DNA from: Pseudoalteromonas espejiana DSM 9414
GTDB taxonomy: Bacteria > Pseudomonadota > Gammaproteobacteria > Enterobacterales > Alteromonadaceae
Length of the DNA: 64,000 nt
Direction of reading: 5' to 3'
Assembly (NCBI RefSeq): GCF_002221525.1
Contig: NZ_CP011028.1
Location: 2,367,001 to 2,431,000 of the forward strand
The position numbers and the translations under genes are program-made. Numbering within the stretch: position 1 is the first letter of the stretch; every line of letters begins with the position of its first letter. This document shows, piece after piece, positions 44,377 through 53,954 of the stretch. The notes beneath the pieces are model-generated. The model did not search any database. It was given only the letters and a program-made list of their open reading frames with translations, and was not told where the DNA came from.

Positions 44377-45165
44377 ATGAAAAATAATGATTTCCTTGAT
44401 GTATATCCAACATATGAATCAGATATAGATAAAGCTTATAGAGCTGGGCATGCCGTTTCATCACTTATCCCAACTGGTGCCGCTATATATGAAAGTATTG
44501 TTACAAATCCAACTCAAAAAAGAACAAAGTTATGGATGGAGCAAGTAATTTCCAAGTTAGCTGAATTAGATGAAAGCAATAAAATTGACATAAAAGAGCT
44601 ATCGAATAGACCCGAGTTTTCCGCTACTTTCCTAAAAGTCCTCCAAGAAGTAGAAATTAGTTCTCAGAGAGAGAAACTAACTTTTCTAGCTAACTTTGTT
44701 GTAAATACGGCGTTAGACTCAGATATAGGTGAGGATTTATTATTTATTATGACTGACTGCCTTAAAACAATAACTCCTTCACATATTCAAGCTTTAAAAC
44801 TTTATACTCACCCAGTTTGTTTTGATGAAAGATTTGTACAAATTCATAATTACACGTGTATGGGCCAATCAGGAGGTTTTACACACTTGAAAACCAATTC
44901 AGCCCCCGAGGAATTAGCAAAAATTTTCTATACAGATAAATCAATTAACGTTATGGCTACCAATATCAACTTGGAAGAAACACAACTATTTTGGCAGCTA
45001 ATTCATAAGAATATTTCACTATTAAACTTCGTAGAACTAAAAGAACAAATACATAAAACAAAAATACCTTCCTATAAAGGCTATGGCGAAAAAACTTTTA
45101 AAGTCACTTTAAATTGTTCACCTACCTCATTAGGTAAAAAATTATTAAAGTTAATCACACCCTAA
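44377..45165 (+). CDS. Orphan accessory gene of unknown function
   Basis: 262 residues, soluble, AT-rich compared with its neighbours. N-terminal VSSLIPTGAAIYESIVTNPT followed by RTKLWMEQVISKLAEL recalls the hydrophobic-then-helical openings of some abortive-infection-like proteins, but this is a weak impression. The middle holds SQREKLTFLANFVVNTALDS and FIMTDCLKTITPSHIQALKL. No catalytic motif seen. It is flanked by palindromes in inverted orientation and has no operon partner, as expected of a transferred gene. Confidence 0.7.
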   Translation: MKNNDFLDVYPTYESDIDKAYRAGHAVSSLIPTGAAIYESIVTNPTQKRTKLWMEQVISKLAELDESNKIDIKELSNRPEFSATFLKVLQEVEISSQREKLTFLANFVVNTALDSDIGEDLLFIMTDCLKTITPSHIQALKLYTHPVCFDERFVQIHNYTCMGQSGGFTHLKTNSAPEELAKIFYTDKSINVMATNINLEETQLFWQLIHKNISLLNFVELKEQIHKTKIPSYKGYGEKTFKVTLNCSPTSLGKKLLKLITP

Positions 45166-45612
45166 ACTATCTATTATCCAATAGTTTAAAATCCGTTTCT
45201 TATTCAAGATTATTAAGGCTCTTTTTCCATCCGATTAACATTATCGACGAGTAGCGTTGCGATATCACTTAAACTTATTAGTACATTATTCCCGTAAGGA
45301 CGGCTTGCAAGAACTGTAAATAAAGACTAAGCAACTTGAATACTGAAAAGACGTAAGGGGTCGAATCTTGACTTCAAATGCCATAATTAACACTTACTTT
45401 TTATTTTTTTAAATATTAACAATACAAAATAATATATAGAGTAGATTTACTTGTTCAATTAAGGTGTGTGTCCTTTTTAATTATTTAGCGGTAAAAACTT
45501 TACTTTGCTGCGTTTCATAGCATAACCACATAAGTTCTTTAATTAAATTTGTATAGCTAAAAACCAATCTATTTGATAAAAAACATATAAAACAAAATAT
45601 AAGGATTTAATT
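45166..45612. other. Gene-free stretch in the accessory island
   Basis: 447 AT-rich bases. Contains the second REP-like copy at 45355-45375 and, at its right end, the promoter region and AAGGAT ribosome binding site (45601) of the next small gene. No RNA gene recognised. Confidence 0.55.
45355..45375. repeat. REP-like sequence, right flank (inverted)
   Basis: AAGGGGTCGAATCTTGACTTC; its reverse complement shares GTCAAGATTyGACCCCTT with the palindrome at 44252, so the two stand in inverted orientation about the orphan gene. Confidence 0.6.
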
Positions 45613-45870
45613 TTGAGTAAGGCAATCAGGTTTAGAGTGTGTTTAGTGGCTTTGATTATATGCATTATTGGCTTTCAGTTTTCACCTGTGAATGAGCATT
45701 TTTATGCCAACCCGTTTTATATAGGAAGCTTTATTTTCGCTATCGTACTTATTGTGGACGTTATTAACTATTCTTGCCCTACGTGTAAGAAAAGCCAAGT
45801 TATGCGTTCAGTTGTAAGCTATCGCTTGCCGACAAACAAATGTTATCACTGTGAGAAAGAGATTAATTAG
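45613..45870 (+). CDS. Small membrane protein with a zinc-ribbon-like tail
   Basis: 85 residues, starting at TTG 45613 with AAGGAT 7 bases upstream; no ATG start is available before residue 57. Two hydrophobic segments (VCLVALIICIIGFQF and YIGSFIFAIVLIVDVI) and a C-terminal pair of CxxC motifs (CPTC and CYHC) that could bind zinc in the cytoplasm. Not recognised. It lies in the accessory island. Confidence 0.6.
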   Translation: MSKAIRFRVCLVALIICIIGFQFSPVNEHFYANPFYIGSFIFAIVLIVDVINYSCPTCKKSQVMRSVVSYRLPTNKCYHCEKEIN

Positions 45871-45898
45871 CTCCGTCGGATGGAATGAGGTTAGAGAT

Positions 45899-45929
45899 GT
45901 TGGGTTTCGTTTTACTCAACCCAACCTAC
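45899..45929. repeat. REP-like hairpin, copy 1
   Basis: GTTGGGTT ... AACCCAAC stem with CGTTTTACTC-type loop, ending CCTAC. A near-identical 31-base copy occurs at 46711-46741 (one base different, T to C in the loop). Confidence 0.7.
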
Positions 45930-46004
45930 TGGTAATGAATCAATAGTCGTAACCGTAGAAATTAAGAAAGAGCTGAAGAGCTCTATAAATGAGTTAGTTA
46001 ACCC

Positions 46005-46559
46005 ATGGTGAAAAGTCTAAAACGACGATTTAGTAATATCGACGCTACTTTTTTAATTACGTTAGTTATCGCACTAGCCCTTACTATTTTAGCTACATGG
46101 TTTATGGCGTCTTATGTACTAGATGAAATAATACAAGGGTTACTATATCCATACGGTGATTACCCAGTAATTGTCTCATCGACTATTGATATTCTTATTT
46201 TTCCAGCTTGGGTGGTAATGTGTTTAGCTGTGTTGATAGGTATTTCTGATGTTCTGTTGGACTTAACAGAGAAACCTTTTTTTGACAGTTTAAAAAAGAA
46301 ATTAGGGTTAGCTGTTGGTGTAATGCTAGTAGTTTCAATAGTTATGCTTATTGCGAATTATGTTACTTGGCAAATTGCAGCTCGCGCTAATGGTTATACC
46401 CAGTGCACAAGTGGCAGTAAGCTTTTAGTTGGTAGCAAAACGTCTTCAGTGTGGAGTAAAGAAAAGTATTTATGCTACGACTACGATGTAGATAGGCTTT
46501 TGCCTACAGGTACTCATGAACAAGTACTTGAGGTAGCGGAATATCTAAAGAGAGATTAA
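46005..46559 (+). CDS. Hypothetical membrane protein
   Basis: 184 residues with three membrane segments (about 15-35, 55-80 and 100-122) and a C-terminal soluble domain of about 60 residues that includes two Cys (YTQCTSGSKLL and KYLCYDYDVD) likely in the periplasm, where they could form a disulfide. I do not recognise the family. It is bracketed by two near-identical REP-like hairpins. ATG at 46005 has no strong ribosome binding site. Confidence 0.62.
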   Translation: MVKSLKRRFSNIDATFLITLVIALALTILATWFMASYVLDEIIQGLLYPYGDYPVIVSSTIDILIFPAWVVMCLAVLIGISDVLLDLTEKPFFDSLKKKLGLAVGVMLVVSIVMLIANYVTWQIAARANGYTQCTSGSKLLVGSKTSSVWSKEKYLCYDYDVDRLLPTGTHEQVLEVAEYLKRD

Positions 46560-46632
46560 ATTAAAAGCGTTGGCTACTCTTGCTGAGCTTTTAGCATAAA
46601 CCAATTTATTTTTACGATATTCAATTTTTTGT

Positions 46633-46662
46633 GTCGAATGGCGCTTCGCTTATCCGACCTAC
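46633..46662. repeat. REP-like hairpin of a second type
   Basis: GTCGAATGGCGCTTCGCTTA followed by TCCGACCTAC: stem GTCGAAT/ATCCGAC with one mismatch, GC-rich loop, and the same CCGACCTAC-like end seen in REP elements of related genomes. Confidence 0.55.
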
Positions 46663-46710
46663 GTTTTAAATATATAATGCGGATTATTGGGGTGTGGGTA
46701 TTGGAGGTTC

Positions 46711-46741
46711 GTTGGGTTTCGTTTCACTCAACCCAACCTAC
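46711..46741. repeat. REP-like hairpin, copy 2
   Basis: Same 31 bases as 45899-45929 apart from one loop base. It lies between the orphan membrane gene and queE and may also act as a terminator. Confidence 0.7.
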
Positions 46742-46782
46742 ATATCGCAGAGCGTCTTATCGCTTACAGCTGCCCTTCCGCT

Positions 46783-47460
46783 TTAGCTAATTCCTAAATA
46801 CTTATGCACTTGCACCGACAAGCGCCAATTTTTGGCAATACAGGTGTCGATGGCTAATTTAGTTGCTGATACTTTTTGGCTTATTGGCTGTAAATAAACA
46901 AGCTTAGGGTTAACACCTGTTTTAGCAAATAACGCTTCAAGTTCTTCCACGTGCTTTTGCATGGCTATTGGGTGCTTTATTTCGTTTGCGCGCTTCATGG
47001 CGCTGGTAAGTACTTCGTAACCGCCGCGCATATTTATTTTAGGCGATACGGTAACCCATGTTTGCTCTGGGGCGAGTATTTCAAAGGTGCCGCTAGTTTC
47101 TATTTGCGTAGTAAAGCCGTTATCGTGCAGCAAGTTACACACTGGGTTTAAGTCGAACATGCATGGCTCGCCACCGGTAATAACTACGTGTTTTGCGTTG
47201 TAGCCACGCGATTTAAACAGCTCAAGTACTTGCTCGGCGCTGGCATCGGCCCAATGATCTGAGTCGGCTTTTTTTTCTACCGTTTCATCAAGGGATACTT
47301 TGTACACGTTATCGACTTCCCAGGTTTGCTTTGTATCACACCACGCACAGCCCACAGGGCAGCCTTGCAAACGCAAAAATATTGAGGGTGTGCCGGTAAA
47401 ACTTGCTTCACCTTGGATGGTTTCAAACACTTCATTAATTTTGTACAAAAGAGATCTCAC
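46783..47460 (-). CDS. queE: 7-carboxy-7-deazaguanine synthase (radical SAM)
   Basis: 225 residues. Starts YKINEVFETIQGEASFTGTP; the cluster motif is in FLRLQGCPVGCAWCDTKQTW, with three Cys binding the [4Fe-4S] cluster; then VVITGGEPCMF. QueE turns 6-carboxy-tetrahydropterin into CDG, the third step to queuosine. It is divergent from queC with 133 bases between, where both promoters must lie. Confidence 0.94.
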   Translation of the reverse strand: MRSLLYKINEVFETIQGEASFTGTPSIFLRLQGCPVGCAWCDTKQTWEVDNVYKVSLDETVEKKADSDHWADASAEQVLELFKSRGYNAKHVVITGGEPCMFDLNPVCNLLHDNGFTTQIETSGTFEILAPEQTWVTVSPKINMRGGYEVLTSAMKRANEIKHPIAMQKHVEELEALFAKTGVNPKLVYLQPISQKVSATKLAIDTCIAKNWRLSVQVHKYLGIS

Positions 47461-47593
47461 TTACTGCCTAGCTGCAACATTGCTACTATAAAAGACGAAA
47501 AAGCGCTGCCCAAAAATTGTTATTTAAGCTGCGGCCGTGTAGTATATCGCGCCCTGATATAAACCTCTATTAAAACTAAAGAGCAATCCAGAT

Positions 47594-48250
47594 ATGACGC
47601 AAAAAGTAGTTGTTATTTATTCCGGCGGTATGGATTCGTTTACCGTATTAAATAAAGCCTTACAGCAAGGCCATGATGTTTATGCCCTTTCATTTGACTA
47701 TGGTCAGCGTCATGTTAAAGAGCTTGAAGTGGCTGCACAAGTGTGTGAAAAGCTTAATGTTCCGCATAAAATTGTAGATATATCAGCAATTAATCAGCTT
47801 ATTGGTGGTTCATCACTCACTGATGATATAGACGTACCTGAAGGCCATTACGAAGAAGAAAGCATGAAAAGCACAATTGTGCCAAATCGTAATATGATTT
47901 TGCTTTCGCTTGCAGTTGGTTACGCAGTATCGCTTAAAGCGAGCCAAGTTTATTACGGTGCTCACTCGGGCGATCATGCTATTTACCCTGACTGCCGCCC
48001 TGAGTTTGTACAAAAAATGGATGATGTATGTCGTATTGCAAATTACGATGCAGTAGAAATTTTTAGCCCGTACTTAAATAACACCAAAATTGATATTTTA
48101 ACCGACGGCATAAAAATGGGCTTAGATTACAGCCAAACGTGGACCTGTTATAACGGCCGTGAAAAAGCCTGTGGAAAATGTGGCGCATGCCAAGAACGTT
48201 TAGAAGCATTTAAGCTTAATAACGTTACTGACCCGTTAGAATACGAATAA
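47594..48250 (+). CDS. queC: 7-cyano-7-deazaguanine synthase
   Basis: 218 residues. PP-loop ATPase motif [19 protein letters not shown] at the N-terminus, [14 protein letters not shown], and C-terminal zinc-binding Cys set in [20 protein letters not shown]. QueC makes preQ0 from CDG and ammonia with ATP, following QueE. Preceded by AAAGAG; closed by a terminator. Confidence 0.95.
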   Translation: MTQKVVVIYSGGMDSFTVLNKALQQGHDVYALSFDYGQRHVKELEVAAQVCEKLNVPHKIVDISAINQLIGGSSLTDDIDVPEGHYEEESMKSTIVPNRNMILLSLAVGYAVSLKASQVYYGAHSGDHAIYPDCRPEFVQKMDDVCRIANYDAVEIFSPYLNNTKIDILTDGIKMGLDYSQTWTCYNGREKACGKCGACQERLEAFKLNNVTDPLEYE

Positions 48251-48282
48251 CGCTAATTAGTAAACATTTTAGCGCTAAACGC

Positions 48283-48313
48283 AAAAAGGCTATCATCTCG
48301 ATAGCCTTTTTTG
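48283..48313. terminator. Bidirectional intrinsic terminator
   Basis: Stem GGCTATC / GATAGCC with loop ATCTC, five A before and six T after, between queC (+) and the isoprenylcysteine-methyltransferase-like gene (-). Confidence 0.88.
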
Positions 48314-48326
48314 TTTTTGCTGAAAA

Positions 48327-48776
48327 TTAAAGCCAGCGTTTTACTTTGTTTTTATACTCTGTAAATTCTTGGCCAAATATTTTAGTTAGCGCTCGCTCTT
48401 CTGGGATTATTTGAAAAAGCGTTAAATACACAATAAAACCAATAATACATAAAAGTGCCCACAGCGAACTCAGCCATATACCCCATCCCGCTAAAATAAA
48501 TGCAAACCCAACATACATAGGATTGCGCGAAATTTTATAAATGCCGCCAGTCACAAGTTTAGATGCCTGCTCGGGCTTATTAGGATTTACTGTGGTGCGG
48601 GCAAGCTTAAAGCTAACGACTCCGGCAATACAAAATACACAGCCAATGATTACTAGGCTTGCCGCTAAATAAGTAATAAACGCTGTAAAATCAATAACAC
48701 TGTAATGCGCGATTAAAGCCATAATGCCTGCAAAAAACAGTACCACTATAACCGGTGGAATTTTATTATTTAACAT
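48327..48776 (-). CDS. Isoprenylcysteine carboxyl methyltransferase-like membrane protein
   Basis: 149 residues with about four to five membrane segments. The ICMT/PEMT signature GGIYKISRNPMYVGFAFILA and the C-terminal EERALTKIFGQEFTEYKNKV are present. These bind SAM in the membrane; the natural methyl acceptor in bacteria is generally unknown. Monocistronic. Confidence 0.83.
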   Translation of the reverse strand: MLNNKIPPVIVVLFFAGIMALIAHYSVIDFTAFITYLAASLVIIGCVFCIAGVVSFKLARTTVNPNKPEQASKLVTGGIYKISRNPMYVGFAFILAGWGIWLSSLWALLCIIGFIVYLTLFQIIPEERALTKIFGQEFTEYKNKVKRWL

Positions 48777-48973
48777 AGCAACTCACTGTATTAATTATAA
48801 AAACACGTACTTTATGTTCTATCAGTATTAAACAATAAACCGTATGTATCAATGATGAACACAACTTCACGCTCCCCCAATCGACAAATAAAGTTACAAT
48901 TGTCAGGTTTAACCACTTTAAAATATGGTTATACTTTACACAACTAAAGCGATGAATATAAAAGGAAGTGGTT

Positions 48974-49216
48974 ATGTCAGGCACTACAATGATAGTACTT
49001 ATTGTGCTTATATCGGTTGGCTCTGGGGTTATTTACGATATGTATAAAAAACATTTAGAGTTTAAACATAAAATGCAAGATAACAACCAAGATGCTAATA
49101 AGCAGCTTGCTGAAGTAAGCGCGCAAGTGGTTGCTTTAAAAGAGCGCGTGCAAACGCTTGAGGCAATAGTGACAGACTCAAGCTATTCCACTAAAGAAGA
49201 AATTAACCGCCTTTAA
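48974..49216 (+). CDS. Small PspB-like membrane-anchored coiled-coil protein
   Basis: 80 residues from the ATG at 48974 (AAGGAAG upstream; a GTG at 48968 would add two residues). One N-terminal membrane helix (TTMIVLIVLISVGSGVIYDM) and a helical tail (KKHLEFKHKMQDNNQDANKQ, then VSAQVVALKERVQTLEAIV), an architecture like phage-shock protein PspB. No pspA or pspC is nearby, so the resemblance may be only architectural. Its last four bases overlap the end of the convergent gene at 49213. Confidence 0.68.
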   Translation: MSGTTMIVLIVLISVGSGVIYDMYKKHLEFKHKMQDNNQDANKQLAEVSAQVVALKERVQTLEAIVTDSSYSTKEEINRL

Positions 49217-50244
49217 AAACTATATAAATGGGCGTTTTCTGGCTGCTCTATGCCATGAGCAGCTAAAAACCCATCAATAGCTTGGCCGCAGCCCTGTGGC
49301 GCACGAGAGCTATCTATTTCAAAGTTAAGTTTATTAGCGTGTTGTTTGCCAAGTGAACACAAGCCCAATACTTTAGGCGAGCGCATAGCGACACTAAGCT
49401 CCCCTATTTTTTCTACTGAGTTGTGTTTACTAAAGCGCGCAAAGCCCTGGTACTTAAATTGCTCACTGACGTATTCATCGCTAACACGAATTAGCGCTTG
49501 GATTAAGTCGTGCAAAAAGCTGTTTGCGCTATTGCTTATAGTTAAAAATGTAATCGTTTTATTGTTAAATTCACTTAACTGACACTCGCTACACAGTAAC
49601 TTTAAAGTATACAAAGTATGCTCATCACTTACCTGTTGAGTTGATTTAAGCAAAACATGTGCACCTGCAAACTCAATGCGCTTAAGCAGCTCATCAATAT
49701 TATTAAGCTCACTGTTGTTACGCGCATCTAAGCTTACAAGCTCGGCATTTTGCGCCATAACGGGTAAATCGTGATGGTTATTAAATGGCGTACTAGCGGT
49801 GCCTTTGTGGCTAAGTAAAAAGAGCTCGCGTACTTCGTGTTCGCGTGCAATTTTAAGTGCTAAAAACGCTGTTTGAATAAGCTCTGATGTAGGTAGGTTT
49901 TCTTCTACTATCCAGCGTCTACCAAATAGTAGTTTTTTAGCGTTGCCATCGCCTTGGTAGCTGCTGGTTTTGTAGTTATCAGGGCTTAGTACAGCCACTT
50001 GCAAGTAAATTTGCTCACCTTTTTGCGCAGCAAGCACCCTAAAGTGCGCCGAAAAATTAATATTTTCAAGTACTTGATTAACACTCTGCAAGGTGTGTTT
50101 GTAGCGTAAAAAATGCTGTGGAACTATCCAGTTATCATTAGCAAGCTTTACTAAGGGCGCGTACGAAATTGGCTGCTCGTAACTGTTTTGCCATTTTTTT
50201 TCATCACTAAGTAAGTGATTAATGTAACTCTTTTTATCTGACAT
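49213..50244 (-). CDS. Conserved hypothetical protein
   Basis: 343 residues, soluble, no signal peptide. Segments such as ANKLNFEIDSSRAPQGCGQA near the C-terminus and KKLLFGRRWIVEENLPTSEL look conserved, and I would expect homologues in other Alteromonadales, but I recognise no named domain. It follows trmK on the same strand after 80 bases and may be the last gene of that operon. Converges and overlaps by four bases with the PspB-like gene. Confidence 0.68.
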   Translation of the reverse strand: MSDKKSYINHLLSDEKKWQNSYEQPISYAPLVKLANDNWIVPQHFLRYKHTLQSVNQVLENINFSAHFRVLAAQKGEQIYLQVAVLSPDNYKTSSYQGDGNAKKLLFGRRWIVEENLPTSELIQTAFLALKIAREHEVRELFLLSHKGTASTPFNNHHDLPVMAQNAELVSLDARNNSELNNIDELLKRIEFAGAHVLLKSTQQVSDEHTLYTLKLLCSECQLSEFNNKTITFLTISNSANSFLHDLIQALIRVSDEYVSEQFKYQGFARFSKHNSVEKIGELSVAMRSPKVLGLCSLGKQHANKLNFEIDSSRAPQGCGQAIDGFLAAHGIEQPENAHLYSF

Positions 50245-50323
50245 ACATAAACCAAATAAACTCGCGCGAGGCGATTTAAACTATGTTGATGTTACGTCTT
50301 GGCGCCTTGCTTTAGATCACACA

Positions 50324-51016
50324 TTAATGATTAAAATCGTCATTTTTATAATCGTTTAGGCTTTGATAATCTGTTATAACTTTTTGAAAATAAAGCTCAT
50401 CTTTATTAAGCATTTTATTATAATGATTTAACAGCTGATCAAGGTACTGCATGTGAGCGGGCAAGTTTAAATCCCACATACTTTGGCCTGTGCGCGTTAA
50501 GGCAGCAGGGCTTGATACACTCACTTCAATGAGTTCGTAAATGCGGTTGTTTTCACTAATGAGTTGTTCGCTCTCAAGCCCTAGCCCTAATTTTATTAGG
50601 CCTGTGCGTAGGGTGTAAGTATGGTGAATGGGGCAAACAATAAATCGCGTGTTGGCAAGTGCAGCTTTAGTATTATTTGCCATAATACCGGCGACCAAGT
50701 TTAACAAAAGCTCGCCGCCTACACCTGCTATAACCACAACATTTTGCTGGTTTTGATTAAGCTTAATTGCTCTTACGTCTTGGCATTGCACATCCCAAGC
50801 TGTGTTGCTTGGTAACGTGCTGCTTAATTGCTTAAGTTGGTCGTTTAGCTCAACCATGATTGTATCGACTATATCGACAAAGTTTACTTGTTTAGCTGCA
50901 CTGCGCTTTAATAAGGCAATGCCTAAATAACCATGGTCGCAGCAGCAATCCCAAATTACATCAACGGGTTTATTAATGAGCGCGCTAATAGCGCTTAAAC
51001 GTTTACTGAGCTTCAT
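50324..51016 (-). CDS. trmK: tRNA (adenine-22-N1)-methyltransferase family protein TrmK
   Basis: 230 residues. SAM-binding motif VIWDCCCDHGYLGIALLKR, NVVVIAGVGGELLLNLVAG and FIVCPIHHTYTLRTGLIKLG match the COG2384/TrmK family, known in Bacillus to make m1A22 in tRNA-Ser and tRNA-Tyr. The activity is less documented in gammaproteobacteria. Its ATG directly follows the stop of the methyltransferase gene upstream, so it is in the MATE-uvrB-methyltransferase-trmK operon. Confidence 0.8.
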   Translation of the reverse strand: MKLSKRLSAISALINKPVDVIWDCCCDHGYLGIALLKRSAAKQVNFVDIVDTIMVELNDQLKQLSSTLPSNTAWDVQCQDVRAIKLNQNQQNVVVIAGVGGELLLNLVAGIMANNTKAALANTRFIVCPIHHTYTLRTGLIKLGLGLESEQLISENNRIYELIEVSVSSPAALTRTGQSMWDLNLPAHMQYLDQLLNHYNKMLNKDELYFQKVITDYQSLNDYKNDDFNH

Positions 51017-51955
51017 TTAATCTGCGGTGTGCGCCGCTTTATACACTAATGCTTTTAAACTTTTATTACTGTCTACTTCAATAAAGCGTGCAGTAGGTGC
51101 TAAGCGTTCTACAAATTCAAGTGCGCCTTGGGTGTGCTCGGTTATTAAGGCTTTAAAGTCTTCTTCGCTAAGTTCTGGGCTATTAGCGCACAATAATAGT
51201 TGAGTAGTATCGCAAAGTAGCTCCGGCAAACGGCGCAATACTTTTTGATAGTCTTTCGTGAGTATAAAACTGCCCTTTTGAAAGCTCGGCGGATCAACAA
51301 TAATTAAGTCAAACGGGGCTGCTTTTTTTAATTTACCAAACGATTTTAAAATATCATGTGGTAAAAAACTAACACCACGCTCAAAACCATTTAGCTGATG
51401 ATTTTGCTTACCAACTTTAAGTACACCTTTGCTCATATCCATGTTCATTACGTGATCAGCCCCGCCTTGCATAGCCGCAAGTGAAAACCCACACGTGTAC
51501 GAAAATAAATTAAGCACTTTTGCCTGCTTACTATTAGCCGCTACAAACTCACGGCCGCTGCGCATATCGGGAAATATTCCGGTATTTTGGCGGCTAGTTA
51601 AATCAACCAAAAAGCCAATGCCGTTTTCTTTTACTACGTGCGGAGTTGGCAGTTCACCAAAAACTAGCTGGTTACTGCTTTGCACACCCGCTCGCTGCTG
51701 ATACACAAGAGCAGTAATAAGCTCAGGGTGATGCTGCTGAGCCCACTGCCATAGGGTATGTGTAAGCTCATTAAGCGTAGCTTGGTCTATTTCATCGTAC
51801 GATACTAAAAATAAACTGGGCGGATAAAAGTCTAAGTTAATATGGCTTAGTGCTTCTATACTGTGGCCGCGGCCATGAAACACGCGGCAAAGTTCGTTTT
51901 GTAGTAAAGGTGCATTTTCAAGTGCATTAATGAGTGGAGAAAAATCGGGTGTCAT
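51017..51955 (-). CDS. Class I SAM-dependent methyltransferase (RlmK-like domain)
   Basis: 312 residues. Rossmann methyltransferase with VLNLFSYTCGFSLAAMQGGADHV (SAM site), MNMDMSKGVL, and IIVDPPSFQKGSFIL (catalytic DPPSF), the same arrangement as the RlmK/RlmI class; QNTGIFPDMRSGREFV is also typical. It lacks the N-terminal THUMP or PUA domain, so the RNA target is unknown. Zero spacing from uvrB and from trmK indicates one transcript. Confidence 0.83.
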   Translation of the reverse strand: MTPDFSPLINALENAPLLQNELCRVFHGRGHSIEALSHINLDFYPPSLFLVSYDEIDQATLNELTHTLWQWAQQHHPELITALVYQQRAGVQSSNQLVFGELPTPHVVKENGIGFLVDLTSRQNTGIFPDMRSGREFVAANSKQAKVLNLFSYTCGFSLAAMQGGADHVMNMDMSKGVLKVGKQNHQLNGFERGVSFLPHDILKSFGKLKKAAPFDLIIVDPPSFQKGSFILTKDYQKVLRRLPELLCDTTQLLLCANSPELSEEDFKALITEHTQGALEFVERLAPTARFIEVDSNKSLKALVYKAAHTAD

Positions 51956-53950
51956 TTAGTTAATCAACTGTTGTTGTAGTTCGTGTATTTCGTCGCGTAC
52001 CGAGGCTGCTTTTTCAAACTCTAAATCGCTAGCATATGCATGCATCTTGCTTTCAAGCTGCTTAATTTGCGTAGCAATTTCTTTTGCACTGAGTATTTTT
52101 TTAGACTCTTTACGCACAAGTTTAAGATTATCTTGCGGTGCGGCCTCTTCGCCCACATCCATAATATCGGTGATCTTTTTAACCAACGCTTGTGGCTCTA
52201 TACCATGCTCAACATTAAAGGCATGTTGTATTTCGCGGCGACGCTCGGTTTCGCCAATGGCTTTTTCCATCGACTTAGTTACTTTATCGGCATATAAAAT
52301 GGCGCGGCCATCAAGGTGACGTGCTGCACGGCCTATGGTTTGAATAAGTGAACGTGCTGAGCGTAAAAAGCCTTCTTTGTCGGCATCCAGTATGGCCACT
52401 AGCGCCACTTCTGGCATATCTAGGCCTTCTCGTAATAAGTTAATGCCTACTAACACATCAAATACACCAGCACGTAAATCGCGTATTATTTCAACTCGCT
52501 CTACGGTGTCTATGTCTGAGTGAAGGTAACGTACTTTTACATTGTGCTCGCTTAGGTAGTCGGTTAAATCCTCAGACATACGTTTGGTAAGCGTTGTAAC
52601 AAGTACACGCTCGCCCTTTTCTACACTTTTGTATATTTCTGAGAGGAGATCATCAACCTGTGTGCCTACTGGGCGTATTTCTATTAACGGGTCTAACAAA
52701 CCAGTTGGACGAATTACTTGCTCTGCTACTTCGCCTGCGCTGCGCTCAAGCTCAAAGTCGCCAGGCGTTGCCGATACATAAATAGTTTGCGGCGCAATGG
52801 CTTCAAACTCTTCAAACCTAAGTGGGCGATTATCCATAGCTGATGGCATTCTAAAGCCGTATTCAACAAGGTTTTCTTTACGGCTTCTATCGCCTTTATA
52901 CATGGCGCCAATTTGCGATACGGTTACGTGTGATTCATCAATGATCATTAATGCATCGTCAGGCAAGTAATCTAGTAGCGTTGGTGGTGGATCGCCAGGC
53001 GTACGGCCTGATAAATAACGGCTGTAGTTTTCTATGCCTGAGCAATAACCAAGCTCGGTCATCATTTCTATATCGTATTGAGTACGCTGCGCTATGCGTT
53101 GCTCTTCCACTAATTTATTAACACTGAGTAATTGTGCTCTGCGATCTTTTAGCTCTGCTTTTATTTTTTCTATGGCATCAAGAATTTTTTCACGCGGGGT
53201 TACGTAGTGCGTTTTAGGGTAAATAGTGGCGCGTACTATGTGTTTTTCAACAGCGCCTGTAAGCGGGTCAAAAATACTAAGGCGTTCTATTTCGTCATCA
53301 AACATTTCTACGCGTACTGCGTAGGTGTCTGACTCGGCCGGAAATATATCAACAACTTCACCACGAACTCGGTATGTACCACGGCTGAAATCAATATCAT
53401 TACGGGTATATTGTAGCTCTGCTAAGCGACGCAGCATATCGCGTTGGTCAACCTGCTCCCCTACTTTTAAAAGCAGCATCATTTTCATGTATGAATCGGG
53501 GTCGCCCAAACCATAAATAGCCGAAACCGATGCAACAATAATAGTATCACGGCGCTCAAGCAGTGCCTTTGTAGCACTTAAACGCATTTGCTCTATGTGC
53601 TCATTAATAGACGCATCTTTTTCAATAAAGGTATCGCTGGCAACTACATACGCTTCTGGCTGGTAATAATCGTAGTACGATACAAAATACTCAACCGCGT
53701 TATTAGGAAAAAACTCTTTCATTTCGCCGTATAGCTGCGCAGCTAAGGTTTTATTGTGCGCCATTATTATTGTAGGGCGGTTTAAGTCACTAATAATGTT
53801 GGCCATGGTAAAGGTTTTACCTGTACCTGTAGCCCCTAATAAGGTTTGATGTGCAAGCCCTGCTTCTAAGCCTTCTTCAAGCTGTTTAATCGCTGTGGGT
53901 TGATCGCCTGCGGGTTTAAACTGTGATTTTAGCTCAAAGTGATCACTCAT
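51956..53950 (-). CDS. uvrB: Excinuclease ABC subunit B
   Basis: 664 residues. Walker A in [17 protein letters not shown], the beta-hairpin region [14 protein letters not shown] that clamps damaged DNA, helicase motifs [13 protein letters not shown] and [19 protein letters not shown], and the C-terminal UVR coiled-coil that binds UvrC ([20 protein letters not shown]). UvrB verifies lesions in nucleotide excision repair. The gene is 4 bases behind the MATE gene, so it is transcribed with it. I see no clear CTG-N10-CAG LexA box just upstream of uvrB or of the MATE gene, unlike in E. coli. Confidence 0.97.
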   Translation of the reverse strand: MSDHFELKSQFKPAGDQPTAIKQLEEGLEAGLAHQTLLGATGTGKTFTMANIISDLNRPTIIMAHNKTLAAQLYGEMKEFFPNNAVEYFVSYYDYYQPEAYVVASDTFIEKDASINEHIEQMRLSATKALLERRDTIIVASVSAIYGLGDPDSYMKMMLLLKVGEQVDQRDMLRRLAELQYTRNDIDFSRGTYRVRGEVVDIFPAESDTYAVRVEMFDDEIERLSIFDPLTGAVEKHIVRATIYPKTHYVTPREKILDAIEKIKAELKDRRAQLLSVNKLVEEQRIAQRTQYDIEMMTELGYCSGIENYSRYLSGRTPGDPPPTLLDYLPDDALMIIDESHVTVSQIGAMYKGDRSRKENLVEYGFRMPSAMDNRPLRFEEFEAIAPQTIYVSATPGDFELERSAGEVAEQVIRPTGLLDPLIEIRPVGTQVDDLLSEIYKSVEKGERVLVTTLTKRMSEDLTDYLSEHNVKVRYLHSDIDTVERVEIIRDLRAGVFDVLVGINLLREGLDMPEVALVAILDADKEGFLRSARSLIQTIGRAARHLDGRAILYADKVTKSMEKAIGETERRREIQHAFNVEHGIEPQALVKKITDIMDVGEEAAPQDNLKLVRKESKKILSAKEIATQIKQLESKMHAYASDLEFEKAASVRDEIHELQQQLIN

Positions 53951-53954
53951 TTAT

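Noticed and set aside
47521..47593. Sequence CCTCTATTAAAACTAAA before queC resembling the 3' part of a preQ1 class I riboswitch.
   Set aside because: The matching 5' strand of the P1 stem (AGAGG) is not present upstream, and the similarity is limited to an A-rich tail.
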